A stretch of 64,000 nucleotides of DNA from Pseudarthrobacter enclensis. GTDB lineage: Bacteria > Actinomycetota > Actinomycetes > Actinomycetales > Micrococcaceae. Where the stretch lies: positions 1 through 64,000 of the forward strand of contig NZ_KQ758603.1 of the NCBI RefSeq assembly GCF_001457025.1, given 5' to 3'. Both the position numbers and the translations under genes were made by a program. The number at the start of each line of letters is the position of its first letter. The first letter of the stretch is position 1. Under the pieces are notes generated by a model that was given only the letters and a program-made list of their open reading frames with translations, had not been told where the DNA came from and ran no database searches. Below are positions 1 through 7,521 of the stretch, piece after piece.

Positions 1-86
1 CCCATTCCGAACCCGGAAGCTAAGACCCACAGCGCCGATGGTACTGCACCCGGGAGGGTGTGGGAGAGTAGGACACCGCCGGACAT
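1..86 (+). rRNA. rrf: 5S ribosomal RNA, 3' part
   Basis: The window opens inside a 5S rRNA. The conserved CCGAACCCGGAAG loop region and the closing GGAGAGTAGGACACCGCCGG segment are both present. The 5' third lies outside the window, and the exact 3' end (about 84-88) is estimated. A terminator follows directly, so this is the end of an rRNA operon. Confidence 0.93.
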
Positions 87-99
87 AACATCACGGTCG

Positions 100-124
100 A
101 GGCCCCAACCAGTGGTTGGGGCCT
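100..124 (+). terminator. rRNA operon terminator hairpin
   Basis: An 11-bp perfect stem (AGGCCCCAACC / GGTTGGGGCCT) with a 3-nt loop lies just after the 5S rRNA. There is no long T-tract, which is common for GC-rich actinobacterial terminators. Confidence 0.85.
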
Positions 125-307
125 CCCGCACTTAAACCCTCTCCCACCTACGGCGGGCCGAGGCTCGAAGGTGCCTGTCGGCGTCGAACGCGTCAAAAAC
201 TGACGCACCGATGACAAAGATGCCACGCTGCGGAATCCAGAATTCTGCCAGGCGCGTTTGCTTCCCCCTGCTCTCAACGGCCGGTGGAGCTATACGACCT
301 GCCCTGC

Positions 308-529
308 TTAGGGGGTCGTCTGGCGGAATGTGAAGCCATGCTCGGCGAGTGCGGCATCGAGCAGGCGGATCGCCTTGGGCCCTACGCCGTGCAGTGCCAG
401 CAGTTCCTGGGGCGAGTGGGCAGCAGCCTGGGTGAGGGTCGTGATGCCTGCGTTCAGCAGGGCGCGGTTGGCCGGCTGGCCCAGCGGTGGAAGGCCGCCA
501 ATCCGGGCCGGGGTGTCTCGGGTGTTCAT
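308..529 (-). CDS. Helix-hairpin-helix domain protein, small
   Basis: This 73-residue protein carries LLALHGVGPKAIRLLDAAL near its end, the helix-hairpin-helix motif with the GVGPKA turn seen in non-specific DNA-binding proteins and in the RNA polymerase alpha C-terminal domain. The rest (IGGLPPLGQPANRALLNAG) resembles the preceding helical pair of alpha-CTD-like folds. The ATG at 529 was chosen because extending upstream adds sequence with no coding character. It is probably a stand-alone DNA-binding or topology-sensing protein; no partner is evident. Confidence 0.65.
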   Translation of the reverse strand: MNTRDTPARIGGLPPLGQPANRALLNAGITTLTQAAAHSPQELLALHGVGPKAIRLLDAALAEHGFTFRQTTP

Positions 530-598
530 GCGGAACAGGCTACCTCCTGCCTCTTGGGTCAGACTGGAAGCTAACGATGCACAACGAATGGGGTTGCC

Positions 599-880
599 TT
601 GATTACTCTCCAGCAGGACGCGGACGGCTATGTCCGGATGAACCGCCGCTACCCGGCCAGTATCCGGATTGCCATCGCCTTCAATGACGGCACCAGCGGC
701 GAATTCTCCGGTAAGGTGCTCAACGAAGCGTACGATGCCGCCGTTGCCGAGTTTCGCGCCAAGAACGGGCTGGACGCGCGCGGCTATGACCGGAATCCGG
801 CAGGGCGGAAGAACTCGGGAAACACGGTCGACTTTGTCCGCGTTCATCCCGGCATGGGCAACCAGCAACCTCAACGGTAA
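599..880 (+). CDS. Hypothetical protein, 93 residues
   Basis: The open frame has strongly GC-biased third codon positions, as in neighbouring genes, so it is probably real. No family was recognised. The central part (IRIAIAFNDGTSGEFSGKVL) reads like a small beta-rich domain and the tail is basic. An in-frame TAA at 572-574 limits the upstream side and no ATG precedes 638, so the TTG at 599 is a guess; a start at the internal ATG of codon 14 is possible. A strong terminator hairpin follows. Confidence 0.5.
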   Translation: MITLQQDADGYVRMNRRYPASIRIAIAFNDGTSGEFSGKVLNEAYDAAVAEFRAKNGLDARGYDRNPAGRKNSGNTVDFVRVHPGMGNQQPQR

Positions 881-944
881 CTCCGACGTGGCGGGCGGGA
901 CTTCCTGTTCCGGAACAACGCCACCCCCTCAACCAACGCGGACG

Positions 945-973
945 ACGGCGGCACCCGGCCTGGGTGCCGCCGT
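945..973. terminator. Bidirectional terminator hairpin (CGACGGCGGC family)
   Basis: A perfect 12-bp stem (ACGGCGGCACCC / GGGTGCCGCCGT) with a 5-nt loop lies between a + strand gene ending at 880 and a - strand gene ending at 1024, so it can serve both. Related hairpins occur at 3260, 5315, 7355 and 11864. Confidence 0.8.
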
Positions 974-1023
974 TCGTGTTGGGTCAAAATCACCAGAGGA
1001 ATGTTGCGGGCCGCTTACTGCCT

Positions 1024-1335
1024 TCAGGCGGTGCCGCTGCCGGTCTCCTCCCACAGCACGTCGAGGTTGTGGAATGTTACGGGCCCGTCGCACAGTTCCG
1101 CCATCCTGGCCGCAAACTCGGAGGTCTCGGGTCGGTTCGAGTTGTCCATCGCGGTGTCATAGGAGCCGAACTCCACGATGGTGAAGTAGTGCCCGGGATC
1201 GTCCCGGTCGGCGGTCGCCATGATCCGGCGGAACGTGGGCAGCGCGTCTCCCTCCGCCCGTTGGGGGCGCCCCAGCTCCTGGATCTCCTCGATGCGGGAG
1301 GACCTGAATTCAATGATCTGCACAAACCCGGACAT
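1024..1335 (-). CDS. Dimeric alpha/beta-barrel (ABM-like) protein
   Basis: This 103-residue protein starts MSGFVQIIEFRSS and has the alternating strand-helix-strand pattern (VQIIEFR, then HYFTIVEFGSYDTAM) of small antibiotic-biosynthesis-monooxygenase or stress-response A/B-barrel proteins. Its reaction cannot be read from the sequence. It stands alone on the minus strand, next to the amidohydrolase gene but separated by 136 nt. The family assignment rests on fold pattern rather than catalytic residues, so a structural or regulatory role is equally possible. Confidence 0.6.
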   Translation of the reverse strand: MSGFVQIIEFRSSRIEEIQELGRPQRAEGDALPTFRRIMATADRDDPGHYFTIVEFGSYDTAMDNSNRPETSEFAARMAELCDGPVTFHNLDVLWEETGSGTA

Positions 1336-1471
1336 GACGGCTCCTCGATGGCGTTGGACGCTGGTGCGCCTCAGGATAGACCCGCGGAAGGTTACCGGGA
1401 AGGGACTGCGCTGCCGTCTGGCAGTGATAACGGGTCATCCTGGCACGGGCACGCCGCAGCCCCGGCTGGGC

Positions 1472-2701
1472 TCAGGCCAGCTGCAGCCCGTCAGCCACCA
1501 CCCGGCCGCTGTGGATGACAGTGCGGCCGGGTAGCTTGTCCATCACGGCCGCCGCTACGGAGTCACCCTCCACCAGCACCAGTTCGGCGGGGTCACCCAC
1601 TGAGAGCCCCGGCCGGTCCGCCACCGACGTCAGCCGCTGCGCCAGGGGGTCAATGACGCTGGCGCCGCCCACGGTAGCCACGGCCACGCAGTGCTCGATC
1701 AGCTCGTCCGCCCGAAACCTGTTGGTGAACGCCAGCTGCCAGGTACGGTCCAGCATGTCTGCGTTGCCGTAGGGGGACCAGTAATCGCGCTGGCCGTCCT
1801 CGCCCAGGCCCACCCGGATGCCGGCGGTGGTCAGCCGTTCCAGCGGCAGTGCCGTGGCCGGCGCCACGGTAGCCACGGACACGTCGAGCTCCGCCATGTC
1901 GGCCAGCAAGGGGCCAAGCTGCGCGTCGGGCAGGTCCGCGAGGGCGAACGCGTGCGAGATGGTCACCTGCCCCTGCATGCCCAGCGCCCGGCTGCGCTCC
2001 AGGATCAGTTCCATGCTGAACAGGCCCAGCTGCCCGGGCTCGTGCAGGTGGATGTCCACCGGCCTGCGGTACTTTTCCGCGAGGCCGAACACGGTGTCCA
2101 GGTGCTTCACCGGGTCCCGGTCCAGGGCGCACGGGTCGATCCCGCCCACCACGTCCGCGCCGAGCCTCAGCGCTTCCTCCAGCACGTCGGCGCTGCCCGC
2201 CTCCCGCCGCAGCCCCGCCTGAGGGAACGCGATCACGGCGACGTCCGCGCGCTCCCGGTGCGTCTCGCGGGCGGCGAGGACCGCTTCGAAGCGCTCCAGC
2301 CCGGCGTCCGTATCCACCTGCGCGTAGCTGCGAACCCGTGTGGTGCCGCGGGTGATCATCAGCCCCAGCGTGTGTGTGGCCCGTTCGGTGATGGAGGCTT
2401 CGGCATCGCGCCAGTTGGTGCGGTCGTTGAGCATCATGTTCCAGACGCCGGGCGACCCCGTATGCGGGCGGAACGGCAGGCCCAGCCGGGTTGAGTCGAG
2501 GTGGACGTGCACGTCGGAAAAGGACGGCAGCAGGATCCGGCCACGTCCGTCCACGACGCCGGCGCCCGGCTCCGTGCCCGCGTCCGGCGCAGCAGTCCAC
2601 GCCTGGGCGGCGGGCACGACGGCGGTGATCGCCCCGCCGTCGAGCGTCACGTCGGCGGGGTCCCCGCCCCAGGGGCGGACGTTGCGGAGAACAAGGGGCA
2701 T
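1472..2701 (-). CDS. Amidohydrolase, cytosine-deaminase type
   Basis: This 409-residue cytosolic metal-dependent hydrolase has the amidohydrolase signatures in order: an N-terminal beta-sandwich strand (MPLVLRNVRPWGG), the first metal motif as SDVHVHLDSTR (HxH, about residue 65), HLHEPGQ (about 220), SHAFAL (about 250) and the acidic EDGQRDYW (about 300) that supplies the metal-binding or catalytic Asp. The DYWSPYGNADMLDR stretch is typical of cytosine deaminase-like members acting on cyclic amidines or amides. The substrate is unknown. Length fits the family. A GYD-domain gene starts divergently at 2916. Confidence 0.85.
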   Translation of the reverse strand: MPLVLRNVRPWGGDPADVTLDGGAITAVVPAAQAWTAAPDAGTEPGAGVVDGRGRILLPSFSDVHVHLDSTRLGLPFRPHTGSPGVWNMMLNDRTNWRDAEASITERATHTLGLMITRGTTRVRSYAQVDTDAGLERFEAVLAARETHRERADVAVIAFPQAGLRREAGSADVLEEALRLGADVVGGIDPCALDRDPVKHLDTVFGLAEKYRRPVDIHLHEPGQLGLFSMELILERSRALGMQGQVTISHAFALADLPDAQLGPLLADMAELDVSVATVAPATALPLERLTTAGIRVGLGEDGQRDYWSPYGNADMLDRTWQLAFTNRFRADELIEHCVAVATVGGASVIDPLAQRLTSVADRPGLSVGDPAELVLVEGDSVAAAVMDKLPGRTVIHSGRVVADGLQLA

Positions 2702-2915
2702 GGGGAGGTCCTGTCGGAAGGAGGTGCAAGGGCGGATTTCAGTCTAGGGGCGGAGCGGGAATCCTGGACATCGCCGGCATATTGACTGCCTGCCGCGGGA
2801 GGAATAGTTTCTGCGGTATCGGGGCCGGATGCCCTGTTTCTGCCGCGCTGTTGACGACGCTCATTGCCTCCGCGCGATGACGCCCCTGGAACGAGAATGC
2901 AGGAAGGAAAAGACC

Positions 2916-3236
2916 ATGCCGAAGTATCTGTTCGAAGCGACCTATGTGGGCCAGGGCATCAAGGGGCTCATGCAGGAAGGCGGGACCGCGCGGCGCGATG
3001 CGCTGACGGAGGCCCTGAAATCCGTGGGCGGCACACTGGAAAGCTTCTACTACGCGTTTGGTTACTACGACGTCCTGGGCGTGTTCGAGGTCCCCGATGA
3101 CGCCAGCGCCGCTGCACTGTCGCTGCTGATCAATTCGTCGGGCAACGTCAACGTCCGCCTCAAGCCGCTGCTCACCGTGGAGGACATCGACGAGGCTGCC
3201 AAGAAGACCCCGTCCTACCGGGCACCCGGGCAGTAG
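2916..3236 (+). CDS. GYD domain protein
   Basis: This 106-residue protein carries the diagnostic AFGYYDVLGVFEVPDDASAA (the GYD-like motif, here GYYD) after an N-terminal strand MPKYLFEATYVGQG. GYD proteins form small ferredoxin-like alpha/beta dimers of unknown function. The ATG at 2916 is preceded by AGGAAGGAAA with good spacing, which favours it over the upstream GTG/ATG options starting at 2829. The gene diverges from the amidohydrolase and is followed by a terminator hairpin. Confidence 0.85.
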   Translation: MPKYLFEATYVGQGIKGLMQEGGTARRDALTEALKSVGGTLESFYYAFGYYDVLGVFEVPDDASAAALSLLINSSGNVNVRLKPLLTVEDIDEAAKKTPSYRAPGQ

Positions 3237-3259
3237 GCGCGTTGCGCACCCCGGCCGCG

Positions 3260-3289
3260 GGCCGCCGTCGTGCGCGTACGACGGCGGCC
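3260..3289 (+). terminator. Terminator hairpin after the GYD gene
   Basis: A perfect 12-bp stem (GGCCGCCGTCGT / ACGACGGCGGCC) with loop GCGCGT lies 23 nt after the GYD stop. It shares the ACGACGGCGGC core with the hairpins at 945, 5315, 7355 and 11864. Confidence 0.75.
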
Positions 3290-3341
3290 TGCCGCCTCGC
3301 CTGCGCGGCCTCCAGTGCCGGCCGGGCTTAGACTCGAACTC

Positions 3342-4187
3342 ATGTCAGCTTATGGGGGAAAGCCGGCTCTGCGCCGGGGTGCCATCGGGGCCTGGGTGGT
3401 TGCGGGCATGCTCCTTGCAGCGTGCGAGTACAGTGGCCCGGACGAACAGCAGCCGGCATCGCCGGCTGCCGCCGCAACACCGGAGCTGCGCTCCTTCGAA
3501 GAGAACGTGGATGAGGTGGCGGCCCTGCTCGGGGCGTCGCCGACGGAACCGGGCATGCCGTCGGACGCGGAACCGGCAGGCAAGCTGTCCCTGGTGCTGG
3601 CGCCGGGGGATTACCTGGTCACGGGCGCCTGCGCGGGAACCTACGGAGCCAAGCTCACCATCACCGGTGAGGACGGCGTGCCGGAGCTCTCGTACTTCGA
3701 ATGCACTGACACCCTGGACCGCTTCATGAGGCACGACGGCGGACCCGTCACCATCAGCGCGGTCCCGCCCACGGGGAAGCCCTCAGCCACCGGCGTGAAG
3801 ATCCAGGCAAACCCGGACCCGCGGGCATCGGAGCTTGAAGACCTTTCGGACTGGTCTGCGCAGCAGTTGCAACCCCGCCTGCCCGGAGAACTGAGGGGGA
3901 CCCACCGCGGCAACACCGTTTTCAGGTCAACCCTGATGGCGGAACCCGGCACCTACGAGCTCCACATTGTCTGCGACGGGACCCCGTACGCCCGGTTGGC
4001 GCTGGCCACCGCCGCGGGTGCTGAGATCCAGGCGCCGGTAAACATCATTTGTGAGGGGACGGTGCTGAAGACTCCCGTGGTGCTGCCCACCGAGGGACTG
4101 GACATCACCATCGACCCTGTCGGGAGCCCGTCAGCCCGCTTCGCCTATCGGCTGGTCCCGGAAGGCGCCGCTACACCGGCTGGATAG
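3342..4187 (+). CDS. Predicted lipoprotein
   Basis: This 281-residue protein starts at the ATG at 3342. Its positively charged N-terminus (GGKPALRRGAIG) leads into a hydrophobic stretch ending LLAAC, a good lipobox with Cys near residue 27, followed by a Pro/Ala-rich linker. The remainder looks beta-rich with two similar halves (the stretches around APGDYLVTGACAGTYG and AEPGTYELHIVCDGTPYA), each with paired cysteines. No family name was recognised. It probably sits on the outer face of the membrane. Its end overlaps the convergent membrane protein gene by 17 nt. Confidence 0.75.
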   Translation: MSAYGGKPALRRGAIGAWVVAGMLLAACEYSGPDEQQPASPAAAATPELRSFEENVDEVAALLGASPTEPGMPSDAEPAGKLSLVLAPGDYLVTGACAGTYGAKLTITGEDGVPELSYFECTDTLDRFMRHDGGPVTISAVPPTGKPSATGVKIQANPDPRASELEDLSDWSAQQLQPRLPGELRGTHRGNTVFRSTLMAEPGTYELHIVCDGTPYARLALATAAGAEIQAPVNIICEGTVLKTPVVLPTEGLDITIDPVGSPSARFAYRLVPEGAATPAG

Positions 4188-4866
4188 ACGTGCGGGGCTG
4201 GCGGCCAGCCTTATCCGCCCGCCGGTAAATGAAGTACTCGGCCACCGCCAGGCTGAGCACCCACGACGCCCCGATCAGGAGCCCGCGGCTCAGCTCGGTC
4301 ACCGGGCCCACCAGGACAGTCCATGGCATGGTGACCACCACGATGGTGCCCTGGGCGATGCCGATGGCGTACGCGCGGGACATCCACTCGCTGTGCCGAA
4401 CATAGTTGTGGCGGCGCACAGCAACGAAGCCCAGGACCAGGAACGCCACCATCGCGGAGCCGAACACCAGCCGCAGGGTCAGCAGCAGCGGCCCGTCCAG
4501 CGGCGGGAGGTCGTAGAACACCGCCATCCACAGCCCGGACAGGGCGGCCAACAGGCCGGCTGGGACCAGGATGCGCCCGGCCAGTTTGTGCCAGCTGCGC
4601 TTCCCGCGCTTGCCCCGACGCAGCGAGGGAACGAACTGGAACGCGCCCAGCAGCAGGTACACCGTGACCGTGGGGACGTGGATCAGCACCGGGACGGGTG
4701 AGTCGAAGAACCGGGCGTTATCCGGCCGCACCTCACCTCCGGCCAGGTCGGTGAGGCGGACCGTGCCGGCGATGAGGGGAAACAGGCTGAGCAGGATGAG
4801 GCCCGCTGGGACCAGCCAGCGGGTCTTCGGCTGCGGGCGGGTGCGCGGAACAGATGCAGTGGTCAT
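4171..4866 (-). CDS. DUF2306-like membrane protein
   Basis: This 231-residue integral membrane protein has about six hydrophobic segments: LVPAGLILLSLFPLIAG, PVPVLIHVPTVTVYLLLGAF, GRILVPAGLLAALSGLWMAV, LRLVFGSAMVAFLVLGFVAV and two more. The RRHNYVRHSEWMSRAYA stretch, with spaced His residues and WMxR, is characteristic of DUF2306 proteins. Their biochemical role is unknown. The ATG at 4866 gives MTTASVPRTRPQPKT; the longer frame adds non-coding-like sequence. Confidence 0.75.
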   Translation of the reverse strand: MTTASVPRTRPQPKTRWLVPAGLILLSLFPLIAGTVRLTDLAGGEVRPDNARFFDSPVPVLIHVPTVTVYLLLGAFQFVPSLRRGKRGKRSWHKLAGRILVPAGLLAALSGLWMAVFYDLPPLDGPLLLTLRLVFGSAMVAFLVLGFVAVRRHNYVRHSEWMSRAYAIGIAQGTIVVVTMPWTVLVGPVTELSRGLLIGASWVLSLAVAEYFIYRRADKAGRQPRTSIQPV

Positions 4867-5314
4867 GGGAGTCGTCTCTTCGCTGGGGCAGAATGGCGCG
4901 GCGTGGGCCCAACATACTGCACCGGCGCCGGAACAGCGATAGGTCGGACGCCCTAAAGCTGCCCCCTGCCCAATGCTCCACCCCTGCTCCGGGTCCAGTA
5001 TTAGGGCGCGGGACGGCTGGGGCCTTTGGCTCCGGCTGCAGGCGGGCGGCGGCACGTACTGTGACACTCCTGTCTTCGATGCCGCAGCCCTGCAGACCAA
5101 CACTGGCCGCACTCCGTCTCCGGACTGGCATCGGCACCCGCGGCCCGGGCCCGTCTCACAACTTCAGATTCAAGAGCATCGCCGAGAACGGCAACGGGCT
5201 GGCCGGGCGCCCTCTTTCGGAGCCGTGCCGCGGCTCGTCGCCGCAGGTGGTCCTGGACTTTCATAACCGAACCGGGCGGGGGACGTTCACCCGGCGCGGG
5301 AGGTAATTTACGAC
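4867..5314. other. Intergenic stretch without a recognisable gene
   Basis: About 450 nt upstream of the DUF2306 gene, GC-rich. Its open frames lack coding character on either strand. It presumably holds the promoter of the minus-strand gene; no clear boxes could be assigned. Confidence 0.5.
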
Positions 5315-5338
5315 GGCGGTACTTGGTTGGGTGCCGCC
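5315..5338. terminator. Hairpin of the CGACGGCGGC family
   Basis: An 8-bp stem GGCGGTAC / GTGCCGCC with one G-T pair, preceded by TTACGAC. It lies downstream of the minus-strand gene ending at 5427, behind that gene's own terminator, so it probably acts as a backup. Confidence 0.55.
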
Positions 5339-5372
5339 CTAGCACCCCGACGAGGCGAGGAATCCGCCCACC

Positions 5373-5413
5373 AAAAAAGCAACGCCTCAGGCGGGCACCG
5401 GAGGCGTTGCTTT
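5373..5413 (-). terminator. Rho-independent terminator of the DUF4190/DUF4352-like gene
   Basis: Read on the minus strand, a 13-bp stem (AAAGCAACGCCTC / GAGGCGTTGCTTT) is followed by a T-tract (the AAAAAA at 5373-5378 on the + strand). It directly follows the stop at 5427. Confidence 0.9.
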
Positions 5414-5426
5414 ATTCGGGCTAGGC

Positions 5427-6326
5427 CTACTTGACGGCCACGAACACCTTATCGGCGATCATGCCGGGCCTGACGGCGAGAACGCCCTGGTCGGCCGAAG
5501 CGGAGGGTACATGGATGGCGATGTTTCCCGAGACAGAGCCGCCCTTGTACAGGGTATTCATGCTGTCGATGGCGTCAGGCGCAACCACACTGTGGTCAAA
5601 GCGATCGACGGTCTTCCCGTCTGAGGTGACGTAATCGACGGAGACAAACGCGGGCGTCTGTCCGTTGGCGTCGTCGCCCAAATACGTTGCTGAGTAGTTA
5701 ACCAGGATGTACTCCGATCCGGCATCCGGAGCATCATTGAACTGGTTCGCCGCCGCAACTGCGTCCGAAGCAGCAAACGTGACCGAGTTGACAACCACCC
5801 GCCAGTCCTTCGATTCCACGACTGAGCCAATCGGCGAGGGATTTTCGCGTGTTCCGGCTTGGGCAGCGGGCTTTTCGCCTGCCGGAGCATTCCCGGCTGC
5901 TTCCACGGCAGGTGCCGCGACCGTAGTATCGCGGCCGCCAAGAGCCTCGTCGACGGACGAGGTGACAACCGAGAAAAAGACGACAAAGCCGACGATGGTT
6001 CCCACGATGGAAAGGATCAGGGCTGCGATACCCATTCCCTTTGACTTGTCTTTCAGGAAGAGGGAGACAATGGCAAGAATAAATGCGATTGGCAGCAGGA
6101 CCCAGCCGATAATCAGCGCGCCGGGAATGCATGCGAAGATGAAGCCGACAATTGCGGTGATCAAGGCCACCAGGCCGATGACATTTCGCTGTTTCTTTGC
6201 CTTCGCGTTACCACCGCTGCCCGCGGTGGACGGTGGCCCATAGCTCGGCGGCATGGGTGGATTCTGTTGCTGCTGGTGGGGCACAGTCTGCTGAGAGCTT
6301 GCCCCCGGAAGCTCTGGTGTAGTCAT
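5427..6326 (-). CDS. Membrane protein with DUF4190-like segments and DUF4352-like extracellular domain
   Basis: This 299-residue protein begins with a Pro/Gln-rich cytosolic tail. Three hydrophobic segments follow (NVIGLVALITAIVGFIFACI, ALIIGWVLLPIAFILAIVSL, GIAALILSIVGTIVGFVVFF) with the DKSKGMGIAALILSIVG signature of DUF4190-like proteins. The outside domain, from about residue 160 (ENPSPIGSVVESKDWRVVV onward), matches the DUF4352/telokin-like immunoglobulin fold pattern. Its role is probably cell-envelope-related. The ATG at 6326 (MTTPELPG) is preferred on protein grounds, but a start seven codons upstream at 6347 has the better purine-rich leader. A clear terminator follows. Confidence 0.75.
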   Translation of the reverse strand: MTTPELPGASSQQTVPHQQQQNPPMPPSYGPPSTAGSGGNAKAKKQRNVIGLVALITAIVGFIFACIPGALIIGWVLLPIAFILAIVSLFLKDKSKGMGIAALILSIVGTIVGFVVFFSVVTSSVDEALGGRDTTVAAPAVEAAGNAPAGEKPAAQAGTRENPSPIGSVVESKDWRVVVNSVTFAASDAVAAANQFNDAPDAGSEYILVNYSATYLGDDANGQTPAFVSVDYVTSDGKTVDRFDHSVVAPDAIDSMNTLYKGGSVSGNIAIHVPSASADQGVLAVRPGMIADKVFVAVK

Positions 6327-6596
6327 GGAGAAATGATGACAGAACATCCGAGTTTTTTCTTCTGCGACTCTTTTGCTGGAAATGCCTCATCGGAAGAAGA
6401 AATTTCGTGCAATTCCGCCTGTTGGCAATGAAAAGAGCGTGTCCCCTGCCTGGACACTGGGATGAAGATTGTCATTCACTGGGGGAATGCTGCGCCAGTC
6501 TTGATGCAATTTTGATAATCCGGGACGCATGACGGCGGTCTGGTAGAGACATTTCCCGTGATCTACGGAGCAGCGCAAGGGCTCAAGCCTTGCGCG

Positions 6597-7286
6597 TCAT
6601 CCCTTTTTCTTCTGCTTATTGATGGCTCGTTGGTATAGCCAAATGCCATGGTCGAATTCGTGCAGCTTGACTCCCAGGGGATCAGAGGCGTGCACTGCAG
6701 CAACGATGTCCCGGGCTTCCTGGGCGCTGACAGGTTTCATACGCTGTTGCGCCAACGCTGCGTCAACAAACCCACGGATCATGGTGTCTGCTTTGATCCC
6801 AGGCTTGCCGAGCAGCATCGTGAAGTACTCGTAGGTCACGCCGCCGAGGCCGCGAACAGTGGTGTAGGCCCTTTTGTGCTGAGGGTCGAGTGAGTCCAAC
6901 TGGCCTGCAGCGATGACAGGGGCGTCAAGTTTCAGGAAGTTGTTGGCGGCCGTAAGTACGCACTCGCTTTTGTAGTGCCCGGCGGTTTTCCCATTTCCCA
7001 TGATGTCCCTGAGTTTCTTCTCATCCAGCTGAGTCAGAGCATGAAGATCGTTTACCGCCTCCGGATGATTCTCGCGGAACACTCTGAGTCGGCCTAGAAC
7101 TCCTTTGGAGCTGTCTTGTGTCTTGTACACCGATCGGATCGAATACACAGCGTCTATCAGCGACGTTCCGATTTCGTCCGGCCACCCGCCCGGCCACACA
7201 GAAAAGTTCTTCTGAGGTATCTGTTTTACAGCCTTCGCGACCGCCGCCATGGCGTCTTGATTAACCACTTCGTCCCCAATCATCAT
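6597..7286 (-). CDS. HhH-GPD superfamily-like protein of unknown function
   Basis: This protein of about 229 residues has VRGLGGVTYEYFTMLLGKPG followed by IKADTMIRGFV, matching the helix-hairpin-helix, Gly/Pro-rich loop and Asp of HhH-GPD DNA glycosylases; the Asp would be the catalytic acid. No iron-sulfur Cys cluster is present. It could be a base-excision glycosylase or a degenerate relative. The start is uncertain: ATG at 7286 or 7283, or GTG at 7295; none has a strong ribosome binding site. Codon use is less GC-biased than its neighbours, and an orphan terminator sits upstream, both hinting at insertion. Confidence 0.65.
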   Translation of the reverse strand: MMIGDEVVNQDAMAAVAKAVKQIPQKNFSVWPGGWPDEIGTSLIDAVYSIRSVYKTQDSSKGVLGRLRVFRENHPEAVNDLHALTQLDEKKLRDIMGNGKTAGHYKSECVLTAANNFLKLDAPVIAAGQLDSLDPQHKRAYTTVRGLGGVTYEYFTMLLGKPGIKADTMIRGFVDAALAQQRMKPVSAQEARDIVAAVHASDPLGVKLHEFDHGIWLYQRAINKQKKKG

Positions 7287-7354
7287 GTTCAACACATACT
7301 AAGCGGGACTGATCAGCAGAGACGGAGCAGGCGTTCGCTACGGGTGCACCCGAG

Positions 7355-7395
7355 GCCAGCGGCCGCCGTCGTACATCCCGACGGCGGCCGCTGGC
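7355..7395 (+). terminator. Strong terminator hairpin with no upstream + strand gene
   Basis: A perfect 16-bp stem (GCCAGCGGCCGCCGTC / GACGGCGGCCGCTGGC), 9-nt loop, followed by TTTT. It lies between two divergent genes, where no terminator is needed. On the + strand nothing ends just upstream, so it may be left from a gene replaced by the HhH-GPD-like gene. Confidence 0.8.
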
Positions 7396-7521
7396 TTTTG
7401 CGTATTGCGGCACCCGGGAAGTGGCGGGATGATCGGGGGAGTTGGGCTGCCGGGGGACAGATGGGCCGGACGAACGCCCGGCGCGGGCCCAGCTGACGAG
7501 CGATGCGGCGGTGGACGGGCG

